Of a DNA stretch of 64,000 bases, positions 35,373-43,961 are shown in pieces. Source of the stretch: Pseudomonas marginalis (GTDB lineage: Bacteria; Pseudomonadota; Gammaproteobacteria; Pseudomonadales; Pseudomonadaceae); the NCBI RefSeq assembly GCF_900105325.1, contig NZ_FNSU01000003.1, positions 3,100,001 to 3,164,000 of the forward strand, given 5' to 3'. A program made the position numbers and the translations under genes. The notes beneath the pieces are model-generated. The model was given only the letters and a program-made list of their open reading frames with translations. It ran no database searches and was not told where the DNA came from. How positions within the stretch are numbered: the first letter of the stretch is position 1; the number at the start of each line of letters is the position of its first letter.

Positions 35373-37082
35373 TTAACGCGGTTCGATATGCGCGATCATC
35401 AATTGCACGGTTTCATTGCCACGAAACTCGTTCACATCCAGCTTGTAGGCCAACTCCACCCAACGCACGGTCGGGTTCGGCCAGACTTCCCGGTCGACGC
35501 CGAAGGCAATGCCATCGAGCTTCACCGACCCGCATTCGCTCTTGAGCACCACTTTCAGGTGCCGCTCCCCTACTACCCGCTGCTCGACCAGTTGGAACAC
35601 GCCATGGAACAACGGCTCGGGAAAGTGCTGCCCCCACGGCCCGGCGTGGCGCAATGCGCGCGCCAGTTCCAGGTGAAACTCTTCCACCGCCAGGGTGCCA
35701 TCGGACAGCAGGCGCCCGGTGAGGTCTTCTTCGCGCAGCTGCCGACGCACTTCGGCGTCAAAGGCCTCGGCAAACAGTGGGAAGTTTTCCTCGGGCAAGG
35801 TCAACCCCGCCGCCATGGCGTGGCCGCCATATTTGCTGATCAGGTTGGGGTGCTGGCTCGCGACCACCGCCAGGGCATCGCGGATGTGGAAGCCTTGCAC
35901 AGAGCGCCCTGAGCCCTTGAGCAGCCCATCGCCTGCATCGGCGAAGGCAATGGTGGGGCGGAAGTACCGCTCCTTCATGCGCGACGCAAGAATGCCGATC
36001 ACACCTTGGTGCCAGTCCGGATCAAACAGGCACAAGCCGTAGGGCATTGAGTCCACCGGCAAGTCCTTGAGCTGAGCCAGGGCTTCGCGCTGCATGCCCT
36101 GCTCGATGGATTTGCGGTCCTGGTTCATGCCGTCCAGTTGTGCGGCCATTTCCCGTGCCGCGGCGAAATCCGTGGTGAGCAGGCATTCGATGCCCAGGCT
36201 CATATCGTCCAGGCGCCCGGCGGCGTTCAAGCGTGGCCCGAGGATAAAGCCGAGGTCGGTGGAGGTGATGCGCGCTGCATCCCGCTTGGCCACTTCGAGG
36301 ATCGCCTTGATCCCCGGCCGTGCGCGACCGGCACGAATACGCTCCAGGCCCTGATGCACGAGGATGCGATTATTGGCGTCCAGGGGAACCACGTCGGCGA
36401 CGCTGCCCAGGGCGACCAGGTCGAGCAGCTCGCCAATGTTGGGTTGAGGCTTGTTTTCATACCAGCCCAAACTGCGCAAACGCGCGCGCAGGGCCATCAG
36501 TACGTAGAAGATCACGCCCACGCCGGCCAGGGCCTTGCTCGGGAACTCACAGCCCGGCTGGTTCGGGTTGACGATGGCATCCGCCGCCGGCAGCTCATCA
36601 CCAGGCAAGTGGTGATCGGTCACCAATACCTGCAACCCCGCCGCTTTCGCCGCCGCCACGCCTTCGACACTGGAGATGCCATTGTCCACGGTGATCAGCA
36701 ACTGCGGCTCGCGCTGCAGGGCCACAGCGACGATTTCCGGGGTCAGCCCATAGCCGTATTCGAAGCGGTTGGGCACCAGGTAATCGACATGGGCCGCACC
36801 GAGCAAACGCAGGCCCAGGGTACCTACGGTGCTGGCGGTGGCACCATCGGCGTCGAAGTCACCGACGATGAGGATGCGCTGGCGCTGCTCCAATGCCGTC
36901 ACCAGCAAGTCCACCGCCGCGTCGATGCCCTTGAGCTGCTGATAGGGAATCAACCGCGCCAGGCTCTTGTCCAGCTCGGCCTCGGACTGCACGCCACGAG
37001 CGGCGTAGAGACGGGTCAATAGCGGTGGCAATTCACCCAGGAAGGGCAAGACGGCGGGCAACGGGCGGGGATCGATACGCAT
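35373..37082 (-). CDS. recJ: Single-stranded-DNA-specific 5'-3' exonuclease RecJ
   Basis: This 569-residue DHH-family nuclease shows its metal-binding motifs in order: GDFDADGATA (motif I, near residue 75), DNGISS (motif II), VTDHHLPG (motif III, DHH), and the DHHA1 segment SKYGGHAMAAGLTL near residue 400. A C-terminal OB-like region follows. It degrades single-stranded DNA 5' to 3' in RecF-pathway recombination, mismatch repair and base excision repair. The ATG at 37082 (MRIDPRPLPAVLPFLG) is preferred over a 16-residue longer version. A yaeQ gene on the same strand precedes it. Confidence 0.95.
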   Translation of the reverse strand: MRIDPRPLPAVLPFLGELPPLLTRLYAARGVQSEAELDKSLARLIPYQQLKGIDAAVDLLVTALEQRQRILIVGDFDADGATASTVGTLGLRLLGAAHVDYLVPNRFEYGYGLTPEIVAVALQREPQLLITVDNGISSVEGVAAAKAAGLQVLVTDHHLPGDELPAADAIVNPNQPGCEFPSKALAGVGVIFYVLMALRARLRSLGWYENKPQPNIGELLDLVALGSVADVVPLDANNRILVHQGLERIRAGRARPGIKAILEVAKRDAARITSTDLGFILGPRLNAAGRLDDMSLGIECLLTTDFAAAREMAAQLDGMNQDRKSIEQGMQREALAQLKDLPVDSMPYGLCLFDPDWHQGVIGILASRMKERYFRPTIAFADAGDGLLKGSGRSVQGFHIRDALAVVASQHPNLISKYGGHAMAAGLTLPEENFPLFAEAFDAEVRRQLREEDLTGRLLSDGTLAVEEFHLELARALRHAGPWGQHFPEPLFHGVFQLVEQRVVGERHLKVVLKSECGSVKLDGIAFGVDREVWPNPTVRWVELAYKLDVNEFRGNETVQLMIAHIEPR

Positions 37083-37120
37083 GGGACGTTGGGGAGTTCT
37101 CTGTAGGGGGATTTTAGCTA

Positions 37121-37148
37121 CAAGCTTCAAGCTTCAAGCTTCAAGCTT
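37121..37148. repeat. Short tandem repeat, four CAAGCTT units
   Basis: Four perfect 7-base units lie in the 84-base gap between yaeQ and recJ. Related CAAGCTT/GCTTGCAG sequence occurs again at 42444-42526. Confidence 0.85.
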
Positions 37149-37166
37149 GAGGCTTGCAGCTCCAAT

Positions 37167-37709
37167 TCAACCGCGTTCGCCGACCAGCCATTGCAGTTGC
37201 ACTTCGTGCTGGCCACGGTCGTCGGTGACGAAGATCGTGCCTTCACTGATCATCACGTCCCACTTGATCACGCGGGGCATGTCCTTGGCCAGGACCTCCA
37301 GAATCTCCTGGGGCACTGCTGCGATGTGTACATTCTTCAGGTTGTTCGCCACCGGCACCACTTTGCCCTCCCAAACGCGCAAGCTGCCGTATGCCAGCAG
37401 GCTGGTGCGCTCGGTGCGGCGCGAGCACCAGGTCAGGCGGTCGGCATCCGGCTGGCCGACTTCGATCCAATGCAAAACCCGATCATCCAGGCTTTTTTCC
37501 CACAGGGCTGGCTCGTCTACATCTGACAGGCCACGACCGAACGCCAACTGTTCGTTGTAAAAAAGGGCGTAGGCCAGCAGACGCACGGTCATGCGTTCTT
37601 CAGTTTCCGAGGGGTGGCGAGCGATGGTCTGCTTGACGCTCTCGTACACCGAACGGTCGAGGTCGGTGAGGTTGAGTTCGAATTTGTAGGTCGTGGACGG
37701 CTGGGCCAT
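37167..37709 (-). CDS. yaeQ: YaeQ family protein
   Basis: This 180-residue protein matches the YaeQ family over its full length: KFELNLTDLDRSVYESVKQTIARHPSETEERM at the N-terminus, LAYALFYNEQLAFGRGLSDVDEPALW and WIEVGQPDADRL in the middle. YaeQ has a PD-(D/E)XK nuclease-like fold, with Glu and Asp-x-Gln-type residues near GLSDVDEPALW and WIEVG, but no confirmed activity. In E. coli it can replace RfaH in haemolysin expression assays through an unclear mechanism. It lies upstream of recJ on the same strand. Confidence 0.93.
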   Translation of the reverse strand: MAQPSTTYKFELNLTDLDRSVYESVKQTIARHPSETEERMTVRLLAYALFYNEQLAFGRGLSDVDEPALWEKSLDDRVLHWIEVGQPDADRLTWCSRRTERTSLLAYGSLRVWEGKVVPVANNLKNVHIAAVPQEILEVLAKDMPRVIKWDVMISEGTIFVTDDRGQHEVQLQWLVGERG

Positions 37710-37857
37710 GAACGGGCTTCTAGAGACAGGGAAAGGCGGCCAGTCTAACCGATGGCGAGGCCATTCAACGAATCCTGCGCTGCATCATCCTTATCCCTGG
37801 CCTGCTCGCCTATGTTAAAAGGCTTCACATCACCGTTCTGCGCAGACAAGGATCCCC

Positions 37858-39057
37858 ATGTCGTTTAATGCCAAACCGCTTGCCGGCCTGAAAGTCATCG
37901 AACTCGGCACCCTGATCGCCGGGCCCTTCGCCTCACGCATTTGTGCTGAATTCGGTGCCGAGGTGGTCAAGGTCGAATCCCCGGACGGCGGCGACCCGTT
38001 GCGCAAATGGCGCAAGCTGTATGAAGGCACCTCGTTATGGTGGTTTGTGCAGGCGCGCAACAAAAAGTCCCTGACGTTGAACCTCAAGCACCCGGACGGG
38101 CTGGCGATTCTCAAGCAACTGCTGGCAGACGCCGACATCCTGATCGAAAACTTCCGTCCCGGCGTACTGGAGAAGCTTGGCCTGAGCTGGGAAACCCTGC
38201 ATGGGCTGAATCCGAAACTGGTGATGGTGCGCCTCTCGGGTTTTGGCCAGACCGGGCCGATGAAAGACCAGCCCGGGTTTGGCGCAGTGGGCGAGTCCAT
38301 GGGCGGGCTGCGCTATATCACCGGTTTCGAAGATCGCCCGCCGGTGCGCACCGGAATCTCCATTGGTGACTCCATCGCCGCGCTGTGGGCGGTCATCGGC
38401 GCCTTGATGGCGCTGCGTCATCGCGAGGTTAACGGCGGTGTGGGCCAGGTGGTCGATGTGGCGCTGTATGAAGCCATCTTCGCCATGATGGAAAGCATGA
38501 TCCCCGAGTTCGACGTATTCGGGTTTATTCGCGAACGTACCGGCAACATCATGCCAGGCATCACGCCGTCGTCGATCCACACCAGCGCGGACGGCAAGCA
38601 CGTACAGATCGGTGCCAACGGCGATGCCATCTTCAAACGCTTCATGAGTGCCATCGGCCGGGAAGACCTGGCGAACGATCCACAACTGGCCAGCAATGAC
38701 GGGCGCGATAGCCGTCGCGATGAACTCTATGGCGTGATTGATCGCTGGGTGAACTCGCTGCCGCTGGAGCAGGTGGTGGAGCAACTCAACAAGGCTGAAG
38801 TGCCCGCCAGCCGTATCTACAGCGCCGAGGACATGCTGGGCGACCCGCAATTCCTCGCGCGCGAGATGTTCCTCAAGGCCCGGCTTCCCGGCGGCAAGGA
38901 CTTCAAGATGCCGGGCATCGTGCCCAAGCTGTCGGACACACCGGGCAGTTGCGAATGGGTGGGGCCGCAACTGGGTGAACACAACGGCGTGGTGTTGGGC
39001 GAGCTGGGATACGACGCCGCCGCCATTGTCCGCCTGCGTGAGCAAGGTGCAATCTGA
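37858..39057 (+). CDS. CaiB/BaiF family (class III) CoA-transferase
   Basis: This 399-residue protein has the class III CoA-transferase pattern: LAGLKVIELGTLIAGPFASRICAEFGAEVVKVE at the N-terminus, the linker-region RLSGFGQTGP, and the catalytic aspartate at residue 200 in GQVVDVALYEA. It would move CoA between carboxylic acids, forming an aspartyl-CoA anhydride. The acyl substrates cannot be told from sequence. AAGGATCC precedes the ATG. Its TGA shares one base with the ATG of the following periplasmic-protein gene, although that gene has no obvious metabolic link. Confidence 0.9.
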   Translation: MSFNAKPLAGLKVIELGTLIAGPFASRICAEFGAEVVKVESPDGGDPLRKWRKLYEGTSLWWFVQARNKKSLTLNLKHPDGLAILKQLLADADILIENFRPGVLEKLGLSWETLHGLNPKLVMVRLSGFGQTGPMKDQPGFGAVGESMGGLRYITGFEDRPPVRTGISIGDSIAALWAVIGALMALRHREVNGGVGQVVDVALYEAIFAMMESMIPEFDVFGFIRERTGNIMPGITPSSIHTSADGKHVQIGANGDAIFKRFMSAIGREDLANDPQLASNDGRDSRRDELYGVIDRWVNSLPLEQVVEQLNKAEVPASRIYSAEDMLGDPQFLAREMFLKARLPGGKDFKMPGIVPKLSDTPGSCEWVGPQLGEHNGVVLGELGYDAAAIVRLREQGAI

Positions 39058-39941
39058 TGCCCCACGGCTGCAAACACTGGCTCATTGCGCTGTACCTGGC
39101 CGCCATGCTGGCCGGCGGCTGGCCCGTACCGGCGAGCGCAGAGGGCACGTTGATCTGGTTATTGCGCGACTTGCCGCCGCTGACCATCTTCGAAGGGCCA
39201 GGCAAAGGCCAGGGTGCCCTGGACCAGTTGCTGCCGATACTGATCGGACACTTGCCGGAATATCGCCACCAGGTAATGCACGTCAATCGCGCGCGCGGCA
39301 TGCAGATGCTGCGCGAACCCACGCTCACCTGCGATCCATCCTTGCTGTGGACGGCCGAGCGGGCCAGGTACATCGTATTTTCCAGGCAGGCGTTTGTGGT
39401 CGCCAGTAATGGCATCACGATCCGACGCAGCCAGCAGGGCGCCCTGGCGGCGTTTATCGTAGACGGCCAATTTGACCTGCAGGCCTTCTTCGACGCCCCT
39501 AAGGCAAGGGTAGGCGCGATCGCGGAACGCAGCTACGGCGCCGTTATCGATGAGCGACTGAAACAGGCCGACACACACAAACTGGCACTGCACTACGGCA
39601 ACGATGCCCTTGGCAGCTTGCTGCAGATGCAGCGCCTGGGCCGGCTGGAGGCAGTGCTGGGCTATTGGCCGGAAATCCGCTACCACGCGATGCAACAGGG
39701 GATCGCAGCCGACGACCTCAGCTTCTACCCCATCAAGGGCACAGCGCCTTACCAGCGCACGCATATCGGCTGCTCGGATACACCTGAGGGGCGCGAAGCC
39801 ATGGAACGGATCAACCAGGTTCTGCCCAGCCTCCCGCTGGCACGAGTACAACAGTCCTATGCCGCCTGGCTGGACCCTGTCATGCGTGAACATTACCTGC
39901 GAGACAACCCGAGCTTTTTCCAGGACTCGCCAGCGCCGTGA
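39057..39941 (+). CDS. Periplasmic substrate-binding-type protein (TIGR02285-like)
   Basis: This 294-residue protein has a signal peptide ending near PASAEG. Its body resembles the type II periplasmic binding fold of amino-acid transport receptors (LIWLLRDLPPLTIFEGPGKGQGALDQLLPIL). No permease or ATPase gene is nearby, so it is more likely a stand-alone sensor or accessory protein than part of a transporter. The ligand is unknown. The start overlaps the CoA-transferase stop by one base (TGATG). TIGR02285 membership is my recognition of the pattern and is not certain. Confidence 0.75.
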   Translation: MPHGCKHWLIALYLAAMLAGGWPVPASAEGTLIWLLRDLPPLTIFEGPGKGQGALDQLLPILIGHLPEYRHQVMHVNRARGMQMLREPTLTCDPSLLWTAERARYIVFSRQAFVVASNGITIRRSQQGALAAFIVDGQFDLQAFFDAPKARVGAIAERSYGAVIDERLKQADTHKLALHYGNDALGSLLQMQRLGRLEAVLGYWPEIRYHAMQQGIAADDLSFYPIKGTAPYQRTHIGCSDTPEGREAMERINQVLPSLPLARVQQSYAAWLDPVMREHYLRDNPSFFQDSPAP

Positions 39942-39960
39942 CAAATCCCAGGCAAAAAGA

Positions 39961-39992
39961 AACCCCGAAGAGTGGGGAGACACTTCGGGGTT
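39961..39992 (-). terminator. Hairpin terminator between the convergent genes at 39.9-40.1 kb
   Basis: AACCCCGAAG and CTTCGGGGTT arms form a strong stem. On the minus strand it is followed by TCTTTTTG, so it best fits termination of the transcript from 40396, but it also lies 20 bases after the plus-strand stop at 39941. Confidence 0.7.
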
Positions 39993-40111
39993 AAACGTGG
40001 CCTACAAAGACCAGTACAACAAGGCACAAACACCGGAGCACAATGTTTGCTCTTGCTGTTACGAAATCTGACCGGCCATGACGTGGGAAGTTTCCATCTA
40101 TAAACAATTCT

Positions 40112-40396
40112 TCATGCAACGGCAGCGCTGCGGGTCTGGGCGGCGTTGCGCAAGGCCGCGATGACCGAGGGTTCCAGGCGTCCTTCAGCGATCTTGAGAT
40201 CACGCAGCAGGCAATCCACCACATCCACCAATAGGCGCTTATCGAGCAATTGCGCCCGGTCGACTTCACGCTCGACCATGATCGCACCGGCGGGGTTCTT
40301 CACGGTTACCAGGCACTCTTCCTGCACACCTGCGGTGGTCAACGTCACCTGATAAGGGCTCAGTGCCTCTTCGAGCAATAGGCTGATACTTTCCAT
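40112..40396 (-). CDS. Small cytoplasmic protein, probably DUF3509 family
   Basis: This 94-residue protein starts MESISLLLEEALSPYQVTLT. Beta-type segments (CLVTVKNPAGAIMVEREVDRAQL) are followed by a helical part (LLVDVVDCLLRDLKIAEGRL). The layout resembles the DUF3509 family of small Pseudomonas proteins, of unknown function. The ATG at 40396 is preferred because GAGTGG lies 8 bases upstream; a GTG 12 bases earlier is also possible. It stands alone between convergent and divergent neighbours. Confidence 0.7.
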   Translation of the reverse strand: MESISLLLEEALSPYQVTLTTAGVQEECLVTVKNPAGAIMVEREVDRAQLLDKRLLVDVVDCLLRDLKIAEGRLEPSVIAALRNAAQTRSAAVA

Positions 40397-40707
40397 CTCG
40401 ATCACCACTCAATAGTTCGCAAACATTCTTGTAAACGGGAGCTGCATCTATCCTAAGTGACTGGTTGTGACGTAGGAAAGTTCGCTTTTTCGTTTATGCG
40501 GGGTTGTCGGGGGATGACGTTTCCAGCATGCGCTTGCAACATGACAGGCAAAAAACGGCGGCACATAAATGCTTACGCAATGGGCTGCTGTTTTGGGCTT
40601 CCCCTGCCGCGCAGGCCATGGGTGAATCCTATACTCGATGAGCGCTGATCACAGTGCCACGTGGGTAAAGCGTATGCCAAAGGCCCTTATTGCGAAGGAG
40701 GAATGCG
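40397..40707. other. Intergenic region of 311 bases without a convincing gene
   Basis: A TATACT sequence near 40631 may be a -10 box for the small gene at 40708, but no good -35 box is seen at the right distance. No repeat, RNA gene or conserved coding frame stands out. Confidence 0.4.
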
Positions 40708-40929
40708 ATGGTGGAAAACGATGAGCGACTGGCGACGATGGAGAAAATGCATGCCGATGTAAGGCGCATTTACGCAGAAATATCACGCATGCAGGCTGAG
40801 CAAGATAAGCTCAGATCGGAATCCCTGAAAATAAACTGTGAAACTTTCTGGTACCCCATGGGCGTAGCAATGGCCGTGGTCGCAACGATTGCTTCGATTA
40901 CTGGAGTAGCGATTAAGTTGCTCTTGTAA
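40708..40929 (+). CDS. Small coiled-coil protein with one C-terminal membrane helix
   Basis: This 73-residue protein starts MVENDERLATMEKMHADVRR. The first ~45 residues are charged and heptad-like (likely a coiled coil), followed by TFWYPMGVAMAVVATIASITGVAIKLLL, a membrane helix that would leave almost nothing beyond it. An excellent ribosome-binding sequence, AAGGAGGAATGCG, precedes the ATG at 40708 and supports real expression. No function is recognised. The architecture resembles tail-anchored scaffold, stress or phage-type small proteins. Confidence 0.65.
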   Translation: MVENDERLATMEKMHADVRRIYAEISRMQAEQDKLRSESLKINCETFWYPMGVAMAVVATIASITGVAIKLLL

Positions 40930-40956
40930 ACGGCACGCTGTCGGGCCTGCCAGAAA

Positions 40957-41000
40957 CAAAAAACGCCGCTGACCCAAGGAAGGGAAAGCGGCGTTTTTGT
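40957..41000. terminator. Two-way terminator between the small membrane protein gene and thrC
   Basis: ACAAAAAACGCCGCT and AGCGGCGTTTTTGT form a strong stem with A and T runs on each side, serving the convergent transcripts. Confidence 0.88.
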
Positions 41001-41014
41001 CTTGGTGACCTGCC

Positions 41015-42424
41015 TTACAAAGGCTTGCCACGATTGCCATGCTGGCTGACAAACGCCTGCATCGCCTTCAAGTCATTCGGCAGCACCGTGCAACGCTCTT
41101 CACGCTCGAACAGGTCTGTCAGGTGCACCGGCAGTTCCAGCGCCTTGCCGACACCCGCCTTCTCCACCGCTTCCGGGAATTTCACTGGATGGGCGGTGCC
41201 GAGGATCACCATCGGGATATCCAGGCTACGACGGCATTCGCGGGCGGCCTTCACCCCAATGGCGGTGTGCGGGTCGAGCAGCTCGCCGGTCTGGGCGTAG
41301 ACCTCGGCGATGGTTTCACAGGTCTGCGCGTCGTCCACGGCCAGGGAGTCGAACAGCTTGCGGGTTTCGGTCCAGCGCTCTTCATCAACGCTGAAACCGC
41401 CGCCGCTCTTGAAGGTGTCCATCAAGCCGGCGATGGCTGCGCCGTTGCGACCGTGCATGTCGAACAGCAGGCGTTCGAAGTTCGACGACACCATGATGTC
41501 CATGGACGGCGACAAGGTGGCGTGCAGGGTTTCCTTGACGTATTGGTTGCCGCTCATGAAGCGGTGCAGGATGTCGTTACGGTTGGTGGCGACGATCAAC
41601 TGGTTGACCGGCAGGCCCATGTTACGGGCCAGGTAGCCGGCGAAGATGTCGCCGAAATTGCCGGTCGGCACCGAGAACGACACCGAGCGCGCCGGGCCAC
41701 CCAACTGCAGCGAGGCGTGGAAGTAGTAGACGATCTGGGCCATGATCCGCGCCCAGTTGATCGAGTTCACCGCCACCAGGCGTGTGCCTTTGAGGAAGTC
41801 CTGGTCGGCGAAGCTGTTCTTGACCATTTCCTGGCAGTCGTCGAAGTTGCCTTCGATGGCGATGTTATGGATGTTCTCGCCGAAGATGGTGGTCATCTGG
41901 CGGCGCTGTACTTCCGAGACACGCTTGTGCGGGTGCAGGATGAAGATGTCGACGTTTTCGCAGTGCTTGCAGCCTTCGATGGCGGCCGAACCGGTATCAC
42001 CCGAGGTGGCGCCGATGATCACCACGCGCTCGCCGCGTTTCTCCAGCACGTAGTCCAGCAGGCGACCCAGCAGTTGCAGGGCGAAGTCTTTGAACGCCAG
42101 GGTCGGGCCATGGAACAGCTCGAGCACCCATTCGTTGCTGTTGAGCTGGCGCAGAGGCGCGATGGCGCTGTGGGAAAACACGCCGTAGGTCTCTTCCAGA
42201 ATCTTTTTGAAATCCGCATCGGGGATGCTGCCGGTGACGAACGGGCGCATCACCCGGAACGCCAGCTCGTGGTACGGCAGGCCGGCCCACGAAGCGATTT
42301 CTTCCTGGGTAAAGCGTGGCAGGTTTTCCGGCACGTACAGGCCGCCGTCAGTGGCAAGGCCTGCCAGCAAGACGTCTTCGAAATTCAGGGCCGGTGCCTG
42401 GCCGCGGGTGCTGATGTAGCGCAT
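41015..42424 (-). CDS. thrC: Threonine synthase
   Basis: This 469-residue PLP enzyme starts MRYISTRGQAPALNFEDVLLAGLA. It contains the PLP-lysine segment HGPTLAFKDFALQLLG near residue 110, the SGDTGSAAIEG phosphate-binding loop and FSVPTGNFGDIFAGYLA. It converts O-phosphohomoserine to threonine, the last step of the pathway. It lies 103 bases after hom on the same strand, as in P. aeruginosa. A palindromic AGCTTGCAG-type repeat fills the gap between the two genes. Confidence 0.96.
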   Translation of the reverse strand: MRYISTRGQAPALNFEDVLLAGLATDGGLYVPENLPRFTQEEIASWAGLPYHELAFRVMRPFVTGSIPDADFKKILEETYGVFSHSAIAPLRQLNSNEWVLELFHGPTLAFKDFALQLLGRLLDYVLEKRGERVVIIGATSGDTGSAAIEGCKHCENVDIFILHPHKRVSEVQRRQMTTIFGENIHNIAIEGNFDDCQEMVKNSFADQDFLKGTRLVAVNSINWARIMAQIVYYFHASLQLGGPARSVSFSVPTGNFGDIFAGYLARNMGLPVNQLIVATNRNDILHRFMSGNQYVKETLHATLSPSMDIMVSSNFERLLFDMHGRNGAAIAGLMDTFKSGGGFSVDEERWTETRKLFDSLAVDDAQTCETIAEVYAQTGELLDPHTAIGVKAARECRRSLDIPMVILGTAHPVKFPEAVEKAGVGKALELPVHLTDLFEREERCTVLPNDLKAMQAFVSQHGNRGKPL

Positions 42425-42443
42425 AAAAGCAAACCTTTGGTTT

Positions 42444-42526
42444 GAGCTTCAAGCTTCAAGCTACAAGCGGCAAGTTAAAGCTGATCGGCTTTTACTTGCA
42501 GCTTGCAGCCAATAGCTTGCAGCTGG
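42444..42526. repeat. Intergenic inverted repeat between hom and thrC
   Basis: GCTTCAAGCTTCAAGCTACAAGC is followed by GCAAGTTAAAGC (42470) pairing with GCTTTTACTTGC (42488), then GCAGCTTGCAGCC. The region can fold into a long imperfect hairpin and shares the CAAGCTT unit with 37121-37148. Confidence 0.65.
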
Positions 42527-42527
42527 A

Positions 42528-43832
42528 TTAATTCAAATGTTCGACGCGAATCCGTACTACCGGCCCAACCACACCCTGGAGAGCTTCCAGGGACTGGATG
42601 GCATCGTTGATGTGCTGCTCGAGCACCCGGTGGGTCAGCAGGATCATCGGCACCTGGCCGTTCTGCTCCTCGACTTCCTTCTGCATGATCGACTCGATGT
42701 TGATACCGCGCTCCGACAGGATGCTGGCCACCTGGGCCAACACGCCCGGGTGATCCTTGGCCTGGATGCGCAGGTAGTAGGCGCTTTCGCATGCCTCGAT
42801 CGGCAGGATCGGGTGGGCCGACAGCGAATCCGGCTGGAAGGCCAGGTGCGGCACGCGGTTTTCCGGGTCGCTGGTCATGGCGCGCACCACGTCCACGAGG
42901 TCGGCGATCACCGACGAAGCGGTCGGCTCCATGCCGGCACCGGCGCCGTAGAACAGCGTGGAACCAGCGGCATCACCGTTGACCATCACGGCGTTCATCA
43001 CCCCATTGACGTTGGCGATCAAGCGGTCGGCCGGGATCAGCGTCGGGTGCACACGCAACTCGATACCCGCCGGGGTGCTGCGCGCGACACCGAGGTGCTT
43101 GATGCGGTAGCCCAGGGCTTCGGCGTAGTTCACGTCGGCAGTGGTCAGCTTGGTGATGCCTTCGGTGTAGGCCTTGTCGAACTGCAGCGGGATACCAAAG
43201 GCGATGGACGCCAGGATGGTCAGCTTGTGCGCCGCGTCGATGCCTTCCACGTCGAATGTCGGGTCGGCTTCGGCATACCCCAGGGCCTGGGCTTCGGCCA
43301 GTACGTCTTCGAAGGTACGGCCCTTCTCGCGCATTTCGGTGAGGATGAAGTTACCGGTGCCGTTGATGATGCCGGCCACCCAGTTGATGCGGTTGGCGGA
43401 CAGGCCTTCACGGATCGCCTTGATCACCGGGATACCGCCGGCAACCGCGGCTTCGAACGCCACGATCACGCCTTTCTCGCGGGCCTTGGCGAAGATCTCG
43501 TTGCCGTGTACGGCGATCAGCGCCTTGTTGGCGGTGACCACGTGCTTGCCGTTTTCGATCGCCTTGAGCACCAGCTCGCGAGCCACGGTGTAACCGCCCA
43601 CCAGCTCGATGACGATATCGATTTCAGGGTTGGTGGCCACGGCGAAGACATCGTTGGTAATCGCAATACCGGTCGTTTGGAACTGAGGCTTTGGCGAACG
43701 CGTGGCAATTTGCGCCACTTCAATCCCACGCCCTGCACGGCGGGAAATTTCTTCAGCATTACGCTGAAGTACGTTGAAGGTGCCGCCACCGACGGTCCCT
43801 AACCCACAGATGCCTACTTTGACCGGTTTCAC
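42528..43832 (-). CDS. hom: Homoserine dehydrogenase
   Basis: This 434-residue enzyme has the NAD(P)-binding GLGTVGGGTFNVL at the N-terminus, the catalytic domain with GIINGTGNFILTEM, and a C-terminal ACT domain (ILSERGINIESIMQKEVEEQ) that usually gives threonine feedback. It reduces aspartate semialdehyde to homoserine for threonine and methionine. The GTG at 43832 (MKPVKVGICG) is preferred over an upstream ATG at 43847 because GGGGAG lies 7 bases before it and the length then equals the P. aeruginosa enzyme. Confidence 0.95.
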   Translation of the reverse strand: MKPVKVGICGLGTVGGGTFNVLQRNAEEISRRAGRGIEVAQIATRSPKPQFQTTGIAITNDVFAVATNPEIDIVIELVGGYTVARELVLKAIENGKHVVTANKALIAVHGNEIFAKAREKGVIVAFEAAVAGGIPVIKAIREGLSANRINWVAGIINGTGNFILTEMREKGRTFEDVLAEAQALGYAEADPTFDVEGIDAAHKLTILASIAFGIPLQFDKAYTEGITKLTTADVNYAEALGYRIKHLGVARSTPAGIELRVHPTLIPADRLIANVNGVMNAVMVNGDAAGSTLFYGAGAGMEPTASSVIADLVDVVRAMTSDPENRVPHLAFQPDSLSAHPILPIEACESAYYLRIQAKDHPGVLAQVASILSERGINIESIMQKEVEEQNGQVPMILLTHRVLEQHINDAIQSLEALQGVVGPVVRIRVEHLN

Positions 43833-43961
43833 TGAAGAACTCCCCATGAAACGGCCGACGCTAGGTCGGCCGTGAAAAACAGCCACACAACTGCGGCTTT
43901 CAATTAATGGCCCGTCGACTTATCCACGAGCCATGATCGCCAAAGGTTCGACGATGCTGGT

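Noticed and set aside
40457..40648. 63-codon open frame in the gap before the small coiled-coil gene
   Set aside because: No ribosome-binding sequence, cysteine/arginine-rich random composition, and no domain.
43870..43886. GTGAAAAA (TTTTTCAC on the minus strand) upstream of hom
   Set aside because: The flanking bases do not fit the ColR consensus, and hom has no envelope role.
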